Source: Ahrensia kielensis DSM 5890 (GTDB lineage: Bacteria; Pseudomonadota; Alphaproteobacteria; Rhizobiales; Rhizobiaceae). From it: a stretch of 64,000 nucleotides of DNA. A program made the translations under genes and the position numbers. Below the pieces are notes generated by a model that saw only the letters and a list, made by a program, of their open reading frames with translations, had not been told where the DNA came from and did not search any database. Position 1 is the stretch's first letter; each line of letters opens with the position of its first letter. The stretch lies in assembly GCF_000374465.1 (NCBI RefSeq), contig NZ_KB894528.1, positions 795,127-859,126 on the forward strand, written 5' to 3'. Shown here one piece after another: positions 54,387 through 63,189 of this stretch.

Positions 54387-55163
54387 TCAAAAGACGGCGT
54401 CTCCGTAGAGGTCCGACTGAGTAACCGGTGCATCAATCTCATATTTGCGTGAGACATCCGTCACGAGATCGACAGTCCACTTAGGGGCCGTTGGCGAAAC
54501 AATAATTCTTTGGATGAGAGAACCTGTGGCCAACTCGCACTCCCATACTGGTGGACGATTCAACGCGTATCCTAGGTCTAATTCTTGATCAGTTTTCGCA
54601 TGTGGTGCTAGATAGAGCGCCCTGACTTCTTTTTCGTGCTCAAACGAAAGCCTTTTGTACATCGGGGCGGCGAGTAGGTTTCCTTCGGGGATGTTGTCTG
54701 TCGAATAGTCAGCATAGGTTACCTGCCCGAGATATACGTTTTCAGGCAGTAAGTTGGCTAACAAATCGTACTTAGTCACAACTGCAATTGCTGGGTCTTC
54801 AACTGCGTACAGCTTCCACATCGCGGCGGACTCATAATTGCTCCGATGCCAGCAGCTTACGTAGGTACTAGTTCTTGCAAGTCGGTGCATATAGGCGCTG
54901 GAGTCTGACATAAACTGCCCATGTTCAATAGGCTCATCGTAGCCCGCCTCTGTTAGTTTTTCTTGCCAAATTCGGGTTCTGTCCGCAATGTTCTGGGCAG
55001 GGTAGCTGCCCTCGAACGAGTCTTCAAACAAGTCACAGCGTGCAAAGTGTAGCTTGTTGCTTGAAATCATCGACACGAATTTTGCGAAACTCATGTATCT
55101 CCAAAGTTCACAATTTTGGTCCACAGGTTGGGCGACGTTTGGGTGGTTCAAGATAGCGCTCAT
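54387..55163 (-). CDS. DUF2971 domain protein
   Basis: The 258-residue product has the DUF2971 hallmarks: LWRYMSFAKFVSMISSNKLHFARCDLFEDSFEG near the N-terminus and VSCWHRSNYESAAMWKLYA in the middle, then FEHEKEVRALYL. The family has unknown function and is common in accessory regions and near defence genes. No partner gene is adjacent: the neighbours are a methyltransferase gene pointing the other way and the adenine deaminase gene. Gaps of about 270 and 180 bases flank it, larger than usual here, which fits gain by transfer but does not prove it. Confidence 0.8.
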   Translation of the reverse strand: MSAILNHPNVAQPVDQNCELWRYMSFAKFVSMISSNKLHFARCDLFEDSFEGSYPAQNIADRTRIWQEKLTEAGYDEPIEHGQFMSDSSAYMHRLARTSTYVSCWHRSNYESAAMWKLYAVEDPAIAVVTKYDLLANLLPENVYLGQVTYADYSTDNIPEGNLLAAPMYKRLSFEHEKEVRALYLAPHAKTDQELDLGYALNRPPVWECELATGSLIQRIIVSPTAPKWTVDLVTDVSRKYEIDAPVTQSDLYGDAVF

Positions 55164-55344
55164 TACAAATCCCGCTGAAAGAAATTACGTCATGGTCGAC
55201 GCGTAGATACATTTAGTGAACAAAAAGCTGCCATTAAAGGTATGCGAAGCATTCGTCACTTTGGGCTCGGAGCTGTAATTCGTTTTCACATAATTAAATC
55301 TATGGAACATCTTTTGTTACGTTAAACGCAATACCCGCACCCCC

Positions 55345-57144
55345 TCAAACAAACAAATCCACCTTTTCAAATGTGCGCACGTCGATCAGGCCTTCATCTG
55401 AAATCCTCAGTTCGGGAATAACCACCAGCGCCAATAGAGAATGCTGCATAAATGCATTGTTGAGCGTGCAGCCCATTTCGCGCATAGCGGCGGTTAAAAT
55501 ATCGGCTTTTGCGGCAACGATTTCGGCGCGTTCATCACTCATCAATCCGGCAATCGGCATTTCCACCATTGCCAATTCTTCGCCTTGGCTGATCATGCAC
55601 ACGCCGCCGCCAACGGCCGCCAAGCGGTTTACCGCCATCGCCATGTCGCCGTGGTTCGTGCCCACCACAATGATATGGTGGCTGTCATGGGCAACGGTGG
55701 AAGCAATCGCGCAATCCTTTGTGTAACCAAAGCCAGAGACGAACGCATTGGTAACGCCGCCTGTGGCGCGGTGACGTTCCACCAGCGCGATCTGGCAAAC
55801 ATCATTTTTGCGGTCCATTTCAACCATGCCATCTTTAACGTTAAGCGTTGCTTCCAGCGCTTTTGTCGGCGCTTGGTTTTCAATAACGCCGATCACCCGC
55901 GCATTAACTTCATTGGCACCGCTCGGCGCATCAATATGGAAGCGCTGTGCGGTCATGTTTTTCAGCAGATTGACTGTGTTTTTCGCACTATCAGGATATG
56001 GGTAAGCGGGAATATCTGCGATCAATTTGCCTTGTTCTGCAAGCTTTATGCCGCGGCCGTAAACCGCATCAATTTTGAGTTCCGCCAAATCTGAAACAAG
56101 CAGAAAATCCGCACGCCGACCGGGCGTAATGGAACCAAGCTCGCGTTCAAGACCAAAATGTAAAGCCGTATTGAGCGTTGCCATTTGAATGGCCGTGATA
56201 GGCTTTAGCCCTTGCGCGATAGCATGGCGCACCACGCGGTCCATATGGCCGTCTTTAACAAGCGTGCCTGAATGGCAATCATCGGTACAAAGAATAAAAT
56301 TGCGCGGGTCAACGCCCTGCTCCGTCACCGCTTTGATTTGCTCGGCCACATCATACCAAGCTGATCCTAAACGCAGCATCGCCTTCATGCCTTGGCGCAC
56401 ACGTGCAATCGCATCTTCTGCGCGTGTACCTTCATGGTCATCTTCTGGACCGCCCGCCACATAGCCATGAAATGGCAGCCCTAAATCTGGCGATGCATAA
56501 TGACCGCCGACTGTTTTGCCAGCGCGCACCGTTGCATTAATCGCGCCGCGCATAACCGGATCATTTGCCGCAACACCTGGGAAATTCATCACTTCGCCAA
56601 GCCCAATAATATTGGGCCAATCCATCGCCTCAGCGATTTCCTCCGGTCCAAGCTCAGCACCGGCATTTTCCAACCCCGGCGCAGACGGCACACAAGAAGG
56701 CATCTGCACATAGACATTGACCGGCATGGCTTCGGCTTCATCATGCATCAGCCGAACACCTGCAAGCCCGAGCACATTGGCAATTTCATGCGGGTCAATG
56801 AACATGGATGTGGTGCCATGAGGAATAACAGCGCGTGTAAATTCTGTCACTGTCACCATACCACTTTCGACATGCATATGCGCATCACAAAGCCCCGGCA
56901 CCAGATAACGGTTCTGCGCATCCACGACCTTGGTGTTTGGCCCGATACAATGGCTGGCATCATTGCCACAATAAGCAAAGCGCCCTTCGGCTATCGCGAT
57001 ATCTGTTGCGGGAATGATTTCGCCTGAATGAACATTGACCCATTTGCCGTTGCGCACGACGAGATCAGCTGGCTTTCGCCCCATAGCAACATCCACAAGA
57101 TGCGCAGAAACGTCGGTCCAAGGCTTAATTTTCGATTCAGACAT
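55345..57144 (-). CDS. ade: Adenine deaminase
   Basis: The enzyme converts adenine to hypoxanthine and ammonia in purine salvage. The 599-residue metal-dependent protein has GLCDAHMHVESGMVTVTEF with the metal-binding His-x-His, IDPHEIANVLG, the metal-binding TDDCHSG and HDSHHIIVVGTN in the C-terminal half. All are typical of the Ade family of the amidohydrolase superfamily. ATG 57144 has GGAG upstream; a TTG eleven codons earlier overlaps the palindrome. The DUF2971 gene precedes it in map order on the same strand, but about 180 bases apart. Confidence 0.94.
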   Translation of the reverse strand: MSESKIKPWTDVSAHLVDVAMGRKPADLVVRNGKWVNVHSGEIIPATDIAIAEGRFAYCGNDASHCIGPNTKVVDAQNRYLVPGLCDAHMHVESGMVTVTEFTRAVIPHGTTSMFIDPHEIANVLGLAGVRLMHDEAEAMPVNVYVQMPSCVPSAPGLENAGAELGPEEIAEAMDWPNIIGLGEVMNFPGVAANDPVMRGAINATVRAGKTVGGHYASPDLGLPFHGYVAGGPEDDHEGTRAEDAIARVRQGMKAMLRLGSAWYDVAEQIKAVTEQGVDPRNFILCTDDCHSGTLVKDGHMDRVVRHAIAQGLKPITAIQMATLNTALHFGLERELGSITPGRRADFLLVSDLAELKIDAVYGRGIKLAEQGKLIADIPAYPYPDSAKNTVNLLKNMTAQRFHIDAPSGANEVNARVIGVIENQAPTKALEATLNVKDGMVEMDRKNDVCQIALVERHRATGGVTNAFVSGFGYTKDCAIASTVAHDSHHIIVVGTNHGDMAMAVNRLAAVGGGVCMISQGEELAMVEMPIAGLMSDERAEIVAAKADILTAAMREMGCTLNNAFMQHSLLALVVIPELRISDEGLIDVRTFEKVDLFV

Positions 57145-57160
57145 ATAAGGCTCCAATTGT

Positions 57161-57177
57161 TTGGCACAATGTGCCAA
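57161..57177. promoter_or_regulatory. Perfect 17-base palindrome at the 5' end of ade
   Basis: TTGGCACA and TGTGCCAA flank a single base, giving perfect 8-base arms. The site is about 16 bases upstream of the ade start and just before its Shine-Dalgarno, in the 204-base divergent region shared with the iorA-like gene. It looks like an operator where a bound repressor could block transcription or translation of ade. The protein that binds is unknown. Confidence 0.6.
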
Positions 57178-57348
57178 GCATAAGCCGTTAAAGCCAGACG
57201 TTTTGGCTATTTCAATGCACTATTTTTTGAGCTGATTTTATCTTTGCAACTCAATCCAACTTAATTCAGCGCATTTTCTTGAAACTTTGCCCAATTGGTC
57301 AATATAGTAATCACAGCGTAAAACGTCCTCAAACGAGCGGAGCCAACC

Positions 57349-57813
57349 ATGCGGCTGACCATTAACGGAAAATCCGAGACGGTGGATGTTGAAGATGACA
57401 TGCCGCTTTTATGGGTTCTGCGCGATGAACTTGACATCAAAGGCGTAAAATATGGCTGTGGCATCGCACAATGCGGCGCATGCACCGTTCACATTGACGG
57501 TGTTGCCGTGCGTTCATGCGCCATACGTGCAAGCGATGTTGAAGGTGAAATCACAACGATTGAAGGCCTTGGCAATCCTGATGCGCTTCACATTGTTCAA
57601 AAAGCATGGATAGATCATCAGGTTGCGCAATGCGGTTATTGCCAGTCTGGCCAAATCATGTCGGCCGCAGCCCTGCTCGACCAAAACGCTAATCCAAGCG
57701 ATGAAGAGATCGACAATTATATGTCGGCAAATCTGTGCCGTTGCGGCACCTATCCACGCATTCGTGAAGCGATAAAAGATGCCGCCTCAAAACTGAGCGC
57801 AGGTGCAGCATGA
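57349..57813 (+). CDS. iorA: 2Fe-2S subunit of a molybdenum hydroxylase (isoquinoline 1-oxidoreductase alpha-like)
   Basis: The 154-residue protein has two 2Fe-2S sites: a plant-type ferredoxin motif [16 protein letters not shown] plus VRSC, and the four-helix motif [12 protein letters not shown] plus [10 protein letters not shown]. It is the electron-transfer subunit of a xanthine-oxidase family enzyme. GGAG precedes ATG 57349. The stop overlaps the start of the molybdopterin subunit by four bases. Two-subunit IorAB-type enzymes lack an FAD subunit and pass electrons to a cytochrome, which matches the cytochrome gene that follows. Confidence 0.92.
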   Translation: MRLTINGKSETVDVEDDMPLLWVLRDELDIKGVKYGCGIAQCGACTVHIDGVAVRSCAIRASDVEGEITTIEGLGNPDALHIVQKAWIDHQVAQCGYCQSGQIMSAAALLDQNANPSDEEIDNYMSANLCRCGTYPRIREAIKDAASKLSAGAA

Positions 57814-60053
57814 GTAAGCTCAAAACCATCACACGCCGCACATTTTTGATTGGCTCAACGGCTATCGCAGGCGGTGTCGCTTTTGGCGCTTATATGTATA
57901 AGCGCGATCCGCTAAACCCGCTCACCGCCAATCTTAAAGAGGGCGAAGCGGCCATCACACCTTATGTGAAAATTGATGCGAGCGGCATTACACTCATCAC
58001 GCCGCGCACGGATTTGGGCCAAGGCACCTATTCCATGCAAGCCATGTTGATTGCTGAAGAGCTTGATGTTGAGCTTGATCAAATCAAAGTCGATCCGGGC
58101 ATGCCGGACCCTGCTTATTACAACACCGCTTTGTCCGATGAAGGCGCACCGTTCAGGCCGACAGATGATAGCTTTGCAGCAGAATCCACACGCTCATTTG
58201 TTGATGCTGCAATGAAGTTTCTCGGCCTTCAAATTACTGGCGGCTCAACCTCTGTGCCCGATTCATACGAAAAATTACGCCAAGCGGGCGCTGTCGCGCG
58301 CGAAACATTAAAAGCAGCGGCTTCACAACAATCTGGCGTATCGATTGACCGGCTCAAAACCGAAAAAGGCATGGTGCAATTACCCGATGGTGCTTCCCTG
58401 TCCTATGTCGAACTTGCACCCATAGCTGCCACAATAGAACCGATAAAAGATATTGAACTGCGCAGCCCGAACCAATGGCGCTTAATTGGCAAAAAAGTGC
58501 TGCGCCATGACATCATCGCCAAATCAACGGGCACTCTGCCTTATGGCATTGATTTCGAAGCCGAAGGCATGGTTTACGCTGCGGTTAAAATAAACCCGCG
58601 CCAAGGCGGCGCAATGAACAGCTATGACGCCACAGAAGCTGAAAAAATGCGCGGCGTTCAAAAGATAATCCCGCTTAAAAACGGTATTGCCGTGATCGCT
58701 GACAATACATGGCGTGCTTTTAAAGCCGCAAACGCTGTCACATTTGATTGGGGCCAAGCACCCTATCCGGCTGAAATGGACGCGCATTGGCAAACCTTGT
58801 CAGATTCATTCACGCCTGATTTACAAGATTCGCGCACGCGCGATGACGGCGAAATCGACAATGTGTTCGCCGAAGGACCACCTGATTTTGAGGCCGATTA
58901 CCGCGCACCCTATGTGGCGCACCAACCGTTAGAGCCGCTTTCAGCAATTGCAAAAATTACCGATGAACGCGCAGACATTTGGACAGGCACACAAATTCCG
59001 GGCTTTGTGCGCAGCAATGTTGCCAAGGCAACGGGCCTAACGGAAGAACAAGTCTTTGTTCATGTGCTTTATGTCGGCGGCAGCTTCGGTCACAGGCTTG
59101 AAGATGATGTGGTCAAGCAAGCCGTGGAAATTGCAAAATCCATCAAAGGAACACCGATTAAACTGACCTATAGCCGTGAAGAAGATTTTGCACATGATTA
59201 TCCGCGTCAAATCGCAATGGCGCGTGCAAAAGGCAAAGTCAAAAACGGCAAAGTCGACAGCTTTGATCTTTCCATCGCCATGCCATCGGTCATTGCATCA
59301 CAAATGGGCAGACAAAATTTTCCTGTGCCCGGCCCTGATCCAGCAATCCTTGCTGGTGCGTGGGAGCAGCCTTACGCTATCCCCAATTATCGCACGACCG
59401 GATATCGCGCGCCTGAACTTGCGCCCATCTCCTCTTGGCGCTCAGTCGGTGCATCTTCAAACGGCTTCTTTCATGATTGCGCATTGGATGAATTAATCCA
59501 TGCAGCAGGTGCAGATCCACTTGAAGAGCGCATTCGCCTTATGTGGCATGAACCATCGCGCAAAGTGCTGGAAGCTGTGGGTGAAATGTCAAATTGGGGC
59601 AGCGATCTTGGCGAAAACCGTGGTCGCGGCGTCGCTTTCTGTTTGTCATTCGGCACAGCAGTCGCTGAAGTCATAGAAGTTACGAATACCGAAAACGGCA
59701 TCAAGATAGACAATGTCTATGTTGCGGCCGAAGTTGGCAAAGTGATTGATCCCATCAACTTTGATAATCTGGTCAAGGGCGGCGTTATATGGGGGCTTGG
59801 CCATGCCATGAACTGCCAGATCACCTATGCAGACGGCATGGCGCAGCAGTCAAACTTTCATGATCATGAAGGTATGCGGCTTTATCAATGCCCGAATATA
59901 GAAGTACGCGCTCTGGAAAATGGCGTCAAAGTGCGCGGTATTGGTGAGCCGCCTGTACCGCCCGCTGCACCTGCTCTCGCCAACGCAATCTTCGCCGCAA
60001 CAGGCAAGCGAATTCGCGAAATGCCATTCAACAAACACATTGATTTCGTGTGA
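57810..60053 (+). CDS. iorB: Molybdopterin-binding subunit of an aldehyde/isoquinoline oxidoreductase (IorB-like)
   Basis: The 747-residue subunit begins with a twin-arginine signal ([17 protein letters not shown]), so the enzyme is placed in the periplasm, exported folded by the Tat system. Family features include [58 protein letters not shown], and the active-site [18 protein letters not shown] with its Glu. This is a single-gene IorB form, as in Brevundimonas isoquinoline oxidoreductase and periplasmic aldehyde oxidases. The true substrate is unknown. It is coupled to iorA by a four-base overlap and followed within 10 bases by the cytochrome gene. Confidence 0.92.
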   Translation: MSKLKTITRRTFLIGSTAIAGGVAFGAYMYKRDPLNPLTANLKEGEAAITPYVKIDASGITLITPRTDLGQGTYSMQAMLIAEELDVELDQIKVDPGMPDPAYYNTALSDEGAPFRPTDDSFAAESTRSFVDAAMKFLGLQITGGSTSVPDSYEKLRQAGAVARETLKAAASQQSGVSIDRLKTEKGMVQLPDGASLSYVELAPIAATIEPIKDIELRSPNQWRLIGKKVLRHDIIAKSTGTLPYGIDFEAEGMVYAAVKINPRQGGAMNSYDATEAEKMRGVQKIIPLKNGIAVIADNTWRAFKAANAVTFDWGQAPYPAEMDAHWQTLSDSFTPDLQDSRTRDDGEIDNVFAEGPPDFEADYRAPYVAHQPLEPLSAIAKITDERADIWTGTQIPGFVRSNVAKATGLTEEQVFVHVLYVGGSFGHRLEDDVVKQAVEIAKSIKGTPIKLTYSREEDFAHDYPRQIAMARAKGKVKNGKVDSFDLSIAMPSVIASQMGRQNFPVPGPDPAILAGAWEQPYAIPNYRTTGYRAPELAPISSWRSVGASSNGFFHDCALDELIHAAGADPLEERIRLMWHEPSRKVLEAVGEMSNWGSDLGENRGRGVAFCLSFGTAVAEVIEVTNTENGIKIDNVYVAAEVGKVIDPINFDNLVKGGVIWGLGHAMNCQITYADGMAQQSNFHDHEGMRLYQCPNIEVRALENGVKVRGIGEPPVPPAAPALANAIFAATGKRIREMPFNKHIDFV

Positions 60054-60063
60054 GGAAAAGCAA

Positions 60064-60693
60064 ATGAAAAACATCCTCATAGGCTTATTAATAGTGCTGT
60101 CACCGACAATGGCAATCGCGCAGGAAACCGAAGAAAAAGTTGAGGTGGAACTGCTCGAAGAAGGGACAGTTTCACCGGAAAAAGGCCTTGAGCACTGGGC
60201 CAGAATTTATGAAGTTTTCTCGCACCCCCGCTGTTCGAATTGCCATGTTGATGAAGGTGGCATACCCATATGGTCGGGACCATCTTATGGACCAGAGCCA
60301 CGCCCACATGGTATGAACATCAAAGCGGGTGAAAGCCGCGTTGGTGCAGAAACCATATTATGCACGACCTGCCACACGTTAAACAATGGCGATATTAATC
60401 ACGCACCGCCCGGCGCTGAAGTGTGGCATTTACCGCCGCCTGAAATGGTATGGTACAACAAATCATCGGCTGAAATTTGCGCGCAAATTCAAGATCCAGA
60501 ACGCAATGGCGACCGCACAATGAAAGAAGTTGCAGAGCATGTTGCCAATGATGAGTTAGTACATTGGGGCTGGAACCCTGGCCCCGGGCGTCAACCAGCG
60601 CCCTATTCTGCCAAAGTCAATGTCATGGATATTCTGGCTTGGACAGCTGCAGGGAAACCGTGCCCGCAAGAGGAGGAAAAGTCCGATGGATAA
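60064..60693 (+). CDS. Diheme cytochrome c of the molybdenum hydroxylase operon
   Basis: The 209-residue product starts MKNILIGLLIVLS at ATG 60064 with GAGGAAAAG upstream (the open frame starts earlier inside iorB and is rejected). A signal peptide ends near AIAQ (residue 20). Two heme c motifs are present, CSNCH (57-61) and CTTCH (100-104). Its position directly after iorAB and export to the periplasm indicate that it accepts electrons from the molybdenum enzyme. In databases similar proteins are often named isoquinoline 1-oxidoreductase subunit. The last bases overlap the next gene. Confidence 0.87.
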   Translation: MKNILIGLLIVLSPTMAIAQETEEKVEVELLEEGTVSPEKGLEHWARIYEVFSHPRCSNCHVDEGGIPIWSGPSYGPEPRPHGMNIKAGESRVGAETILCTTCHTLNNGDINHAPPGAEVWHLPPPEMVWYNKSSAEICAQIQDPERNGDRTMKEVAEHVANDELVHWGWNPGPGRQPAPYSAKVNVMDILAWTAAGKPCPQEEEKSDG

Positions 60694-61042
60694 TGCGCCG
60701 CGCCGCTATCAGCTTGCTTCTCTGTTTCTCTCAGTTTCCGGAATAGCGCATATTGTCGTTGCGGGCTTGTCTGGCCTGCGTGTTTTTGATGCTGTTCTAC
60801 TTGGTATCGGCGTTGCCTATTTGCTGCTTGCCTATCTCATGCAAGCTGGCCGCCGCTGGATCGCCTATATTGTTTTTACATTCATGCTGATCGGTGCAGT
60901 TGGTGCCTATATGACCATGCCATCCCAGCAAGGATTTGTTCAAATCGGCTATCAGGTGATCATCGCCGCCGATATTGCCTGTGCATTTATGCTATTTATC
61001 ATCTTATGGCGGCGTAAAAATCCCACCAAACGCAATGCATAA
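60686..61042 (+). CDS. Small membrane protein in the iorAB-cytochrome operon
   Basis: The 118-residue product has about four hydrophobic segments and a basic C-terminal end (WRRKNPTKRNA). It starts at ATG 60686, inside the end of the cytochrome gene (8-base overlap), with a strong GGAGGAAAAG upstream. Co-expression with the molybdenum hydroxylase operon is therefore likely, and a role in anchoring or electron transfer to the membrane is possible, though the sequence shows no heme or metal ligands I can recognise. Function is not assigned. Confidence 0.75.
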   Translation: MDNAPRRYQLASLFLSVSGIAHIVVAGLSGLRVFDAVLLGIGVAYLLLAYLMQAGRRWIAYIVFTFMLIGAVGAYMTMPSQQGFVQIGYQVIIAADIACAFMLFIILWRRKNPTKRNA

Positions 61043-61137
61043 TGATTGTCAGTGTAAAAAAACGCATCAACGACAATTAAGGGCTTTTGTTTGACGGCCA
61101 CTTTGGCTAGGAGTGCTTCGTGCTGTTTTCAGCATGT

Positions 61138-61224
61138 GCCCCCTTGGCGGAACTGGTAGACGCAAGGGACTTAAAATCCCTCGATCGTTTGATCGTGCCG
61201 GTTCGAGTCCGGCAGGGGGCACCA
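61138..61224 (+). tRNA. tRNA-Leu (TAA)
   Basis: An 87-base cloverleaf with acceptor GCCCCCT paired to AGGGGGC, anticodon arm AGGGA-CTTAAAA-TCCCT giving anticodon TAA, a long variable arm (TCGATCGTTTGATCG), T-loop GGTTCGAGTCC and an encoded CCA end. The long variable arm is diagnostic of leucine or serine tRNA and the anticodon decides leucine. Confidence 0.97.
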
Positions 61225-61338
61225 ATTTCCAATAAAATCAATGATTTAGATGCAAAAGTGCGGGATTCCCCCCCTTTGTATTCACTTGGATATTCTAAGC
61301 CTTGTTTTTCTTGTTGCTTCGCACGGCCCCCAAAGCCC

Positions 61339-61818
61339 TCACCCATGAAATTCGGGAAACACATGCGTGCGTTTAACCACGCCATAGACAAAGCTTGTGT
61401 CGATAGAGCTGATGCCGCCAATCGGGTGTAGGCGATCTCTGACAAAGCGCTCATAATCTTCAAGATCGCTAACGACCACGCGCAGCAAATAATCCGATAG
61501 GCCCGTCATGACAAAACATTCCAGCACTTCTGGGATGGCCTTCATGCGCTCTTCAAACCGGACAACAACATCTTCTGTATGTTTTTCCAAGCTAATACGC
61601 ACCATAACAGTCACAGGCAGGCCATAGGCCTTCGTATTTACGTCAACACTATACCCTGTAATCGCGCCGTTATTTTCCAGATTACGCAATCGCCGCAAAC
61701 AGGGCGAAGGCGAAAGATTAACCTCTGCTGCTAATTCAAGATTCGTAATACGGCCATTGCGCTGTAAGGCTCTGATAATCTTGCGATCAAGCGCATCTAA
61801 TTGCGGTATTTTTGGCAT
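61339..61818 (-). CDS. mdeR: Lrp/AsnC family regulator, likely of methionine gamma-lyase (MdeR-like)
   Basis: The 159-residue product has the Lrp helix-turn-helix (LDALDRKIIRALQRNGRIT and SPSPCLRRLRNLENNGAI) and the RAM domain (VLECFVMTGLSDYLLRVVV). It is divergent from the methionine gamma-lyase gene, as in the Pseudomonas putida mdeR-mdeA-mdeB locus, where MdeR activates mdeA. The neighbourhood of mdeA and the E1-like gene makes the same role likely here, but the effector is unproved. Confidence 0.87.
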   Translation of the reverse strand: MPKIPQLDALDRKIIRALQRNGRITNLELAAEVNLSPSPCLRRLRNLENNGAITGYSVDVNTKAYGLPVTVMVRISLEKHTEDVVVRFEERMKAIPEVLECFVMTGLSDYLLRVVVSDLEDYERFVRDRLHPIGGISSIDTSFVYGVVKRTHVFPEFHG

Positions 61819-61912
61819 TAGATTCCAAAATTCATGTGAACACGGTCAATAATAACAACTAAACACCTTTTATGACAGCACATAATGCCCTTATCAAAAT
61901 TAGAGGCACCCC

Positions 61913-63127
61913 ATGAGCGACAATAATAAAGACTTCTCAACACGCGCCATTCACCACGGTTATGACGCTCAATCTGAACATGGCGCATTAAACCCGCCAA
62001 TCTATATGTCCTCTACATTCACGTTTGAAAGTGCAGAGGCAGGCGGCGCAATGTTTGCCGGTGAAAAAGAAGGCCATTTTTACTCACGCATTTCCAATCC
62101 GACCTTGGATCACTTGGAACAACGCATCGCCAATCTTGAAGGCGCAGAAGCCGGACTTTGCACCGCCTCTGGCATGGGCGCTATCACATCGACGCTCTGG
62201 TCTTTTCTAGCCGCTGGCGACGAAATCATTATCGACAAAACACTTTATGGCTGCACTTTTGCATTCATGACGCACGGCCTGCCGCGCTTTGGGGTCAAAG
62301 TAAAACTTGTCGACATGACCACGCCTGCCAATCTAGCAGACGCTATCAGCGACAAAACCAAACTTGTTTATTTTGAAACACCCGCCAATCCCAACAACCG
62401 ACTGGTCGATATTGCTGCAATTTCTGAAATCGCACACAGTGTTGGCGCAAAAGTGATCGTGGACAACACATATGCCACACCAGTTATCACCCGCCCTATC
62501 GAACATGGCGCTGACATTGTTCTACATTCCGCTACCAAGTTTTTGAGCGGCCACGGCGATGTTGTTGCTGGGCTCATCGTCGGCAGCTTGGAAGATATGA
62601 CGCAAATCAGACTTGTCGGCTTGAAGGACATGACCGGCGCTGTGATGTCACCTTTAACAGCGATGTTATTGTTGCGCGGCATTAAAACGCTTGAGCTGCG
62701 CGTTGAAAGACATTGCCAGACGGCATTCAAAGTAGCGCAAATATTGGAAGCACATCCAGCCGTTCTAAATGTGTTTTACCCCGGCCTTAAAAGCTTTCCG
62801 CAGCATGAGCTTGCTTGCAAGCAAATGTCTAATTTCGGCGGCATGATACCGTTTGAAGTCAAAGGCGGAAAAGCTGCAGGTATCGCGGTGATGAACAGGC
62901 TAAACCTCATCCAGCGAGCCGTAAGCCTTGGCGATGCAGAAAGCCTTATCCAGCACCCTGCCAGCATGACACATTCCACCTATACGCCTGAAGAACGCGC
63001 AGAGCACGGCATTGCCGAAGGCTTGGTACGCCTCTCCGTTGGGTTGGAAGGCGCGCAGGATATTATCGACGATTTGCAGGCTGCATTGGGCGCCCATAAT
63101 ATGCCAGCCGACGAATTGACGGATTAA
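61913..63127 (+). CDS. mdeA: Methionine gamma-lyase
   Basis: The enzyme cleaves methionine to methanethiol, 2-oxobutyrate and ammonia with PLP. The 404-residue product has the PLP lysine in SATKFLSGHGD (K209), the PLP-phosphate Tyr in FYSRISNPT, the PLP Asp in VDNTYATP, and YGCTFAF with Cys114, the residue that separates methionine gamma-lyases from other family members. The C-terminus QHPASMTHSTYTPEERAEHGI also fits. This favours MdeA over cystathionine gamma-synthase or -lyase. It is divergent from the Lrp regulator and is followed by an E1-like gene after 62 bases. Confidence 0.88.
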   Translation: MSDNNKDFSTRAIHHGYDAQSEHGALNPPIYMSSTFTFESAEAGGAMFAGEKEGHFYSRISNPTLDHLEQRIANLEGAEAGLCTASGMGAITSTLWSFLAAGDEIIIDKTLYGCTFAFMTHGLPRFGVKVKLVDMTTPANLADAISDKTKLVYFETPANPNNRLVDIAAISEIAHSVGAKVIVDNTYATPVITRPIEHGADIVLHSATKFLSGHGDVVAGLIVGSLEDMTQIRLVGLKDMTGAVMSPLTAMLLLRGIKTLELRVERHCQTAFKVAQILEAHPAVLNVFYPGLKSFPQHELACKQMSNFGGMIPFEVKGGKAAGIAVMNRLNLIQRAVSLGDAESLIQHPASMTHSTYTPEERAEHGIAEGLVRLSVGLEGAQDIIDDLQAALGAHNMPADELTD

Positions 63128-63189
63128 ATTTGTTTGGCTGAAAACAGCGCAGCAATTCGAGCACACCAAGCGTAAACGAAAGCATCACC

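Noticed and set aside
54243-54452. A 69-codon Cys-rich open frame that could encode a small peptide
   Set aside because: It starts at TTG without a Shine-Dalgarno, overlaps the end of the DUF2971 gene on the other strand, and nothing else supports it.
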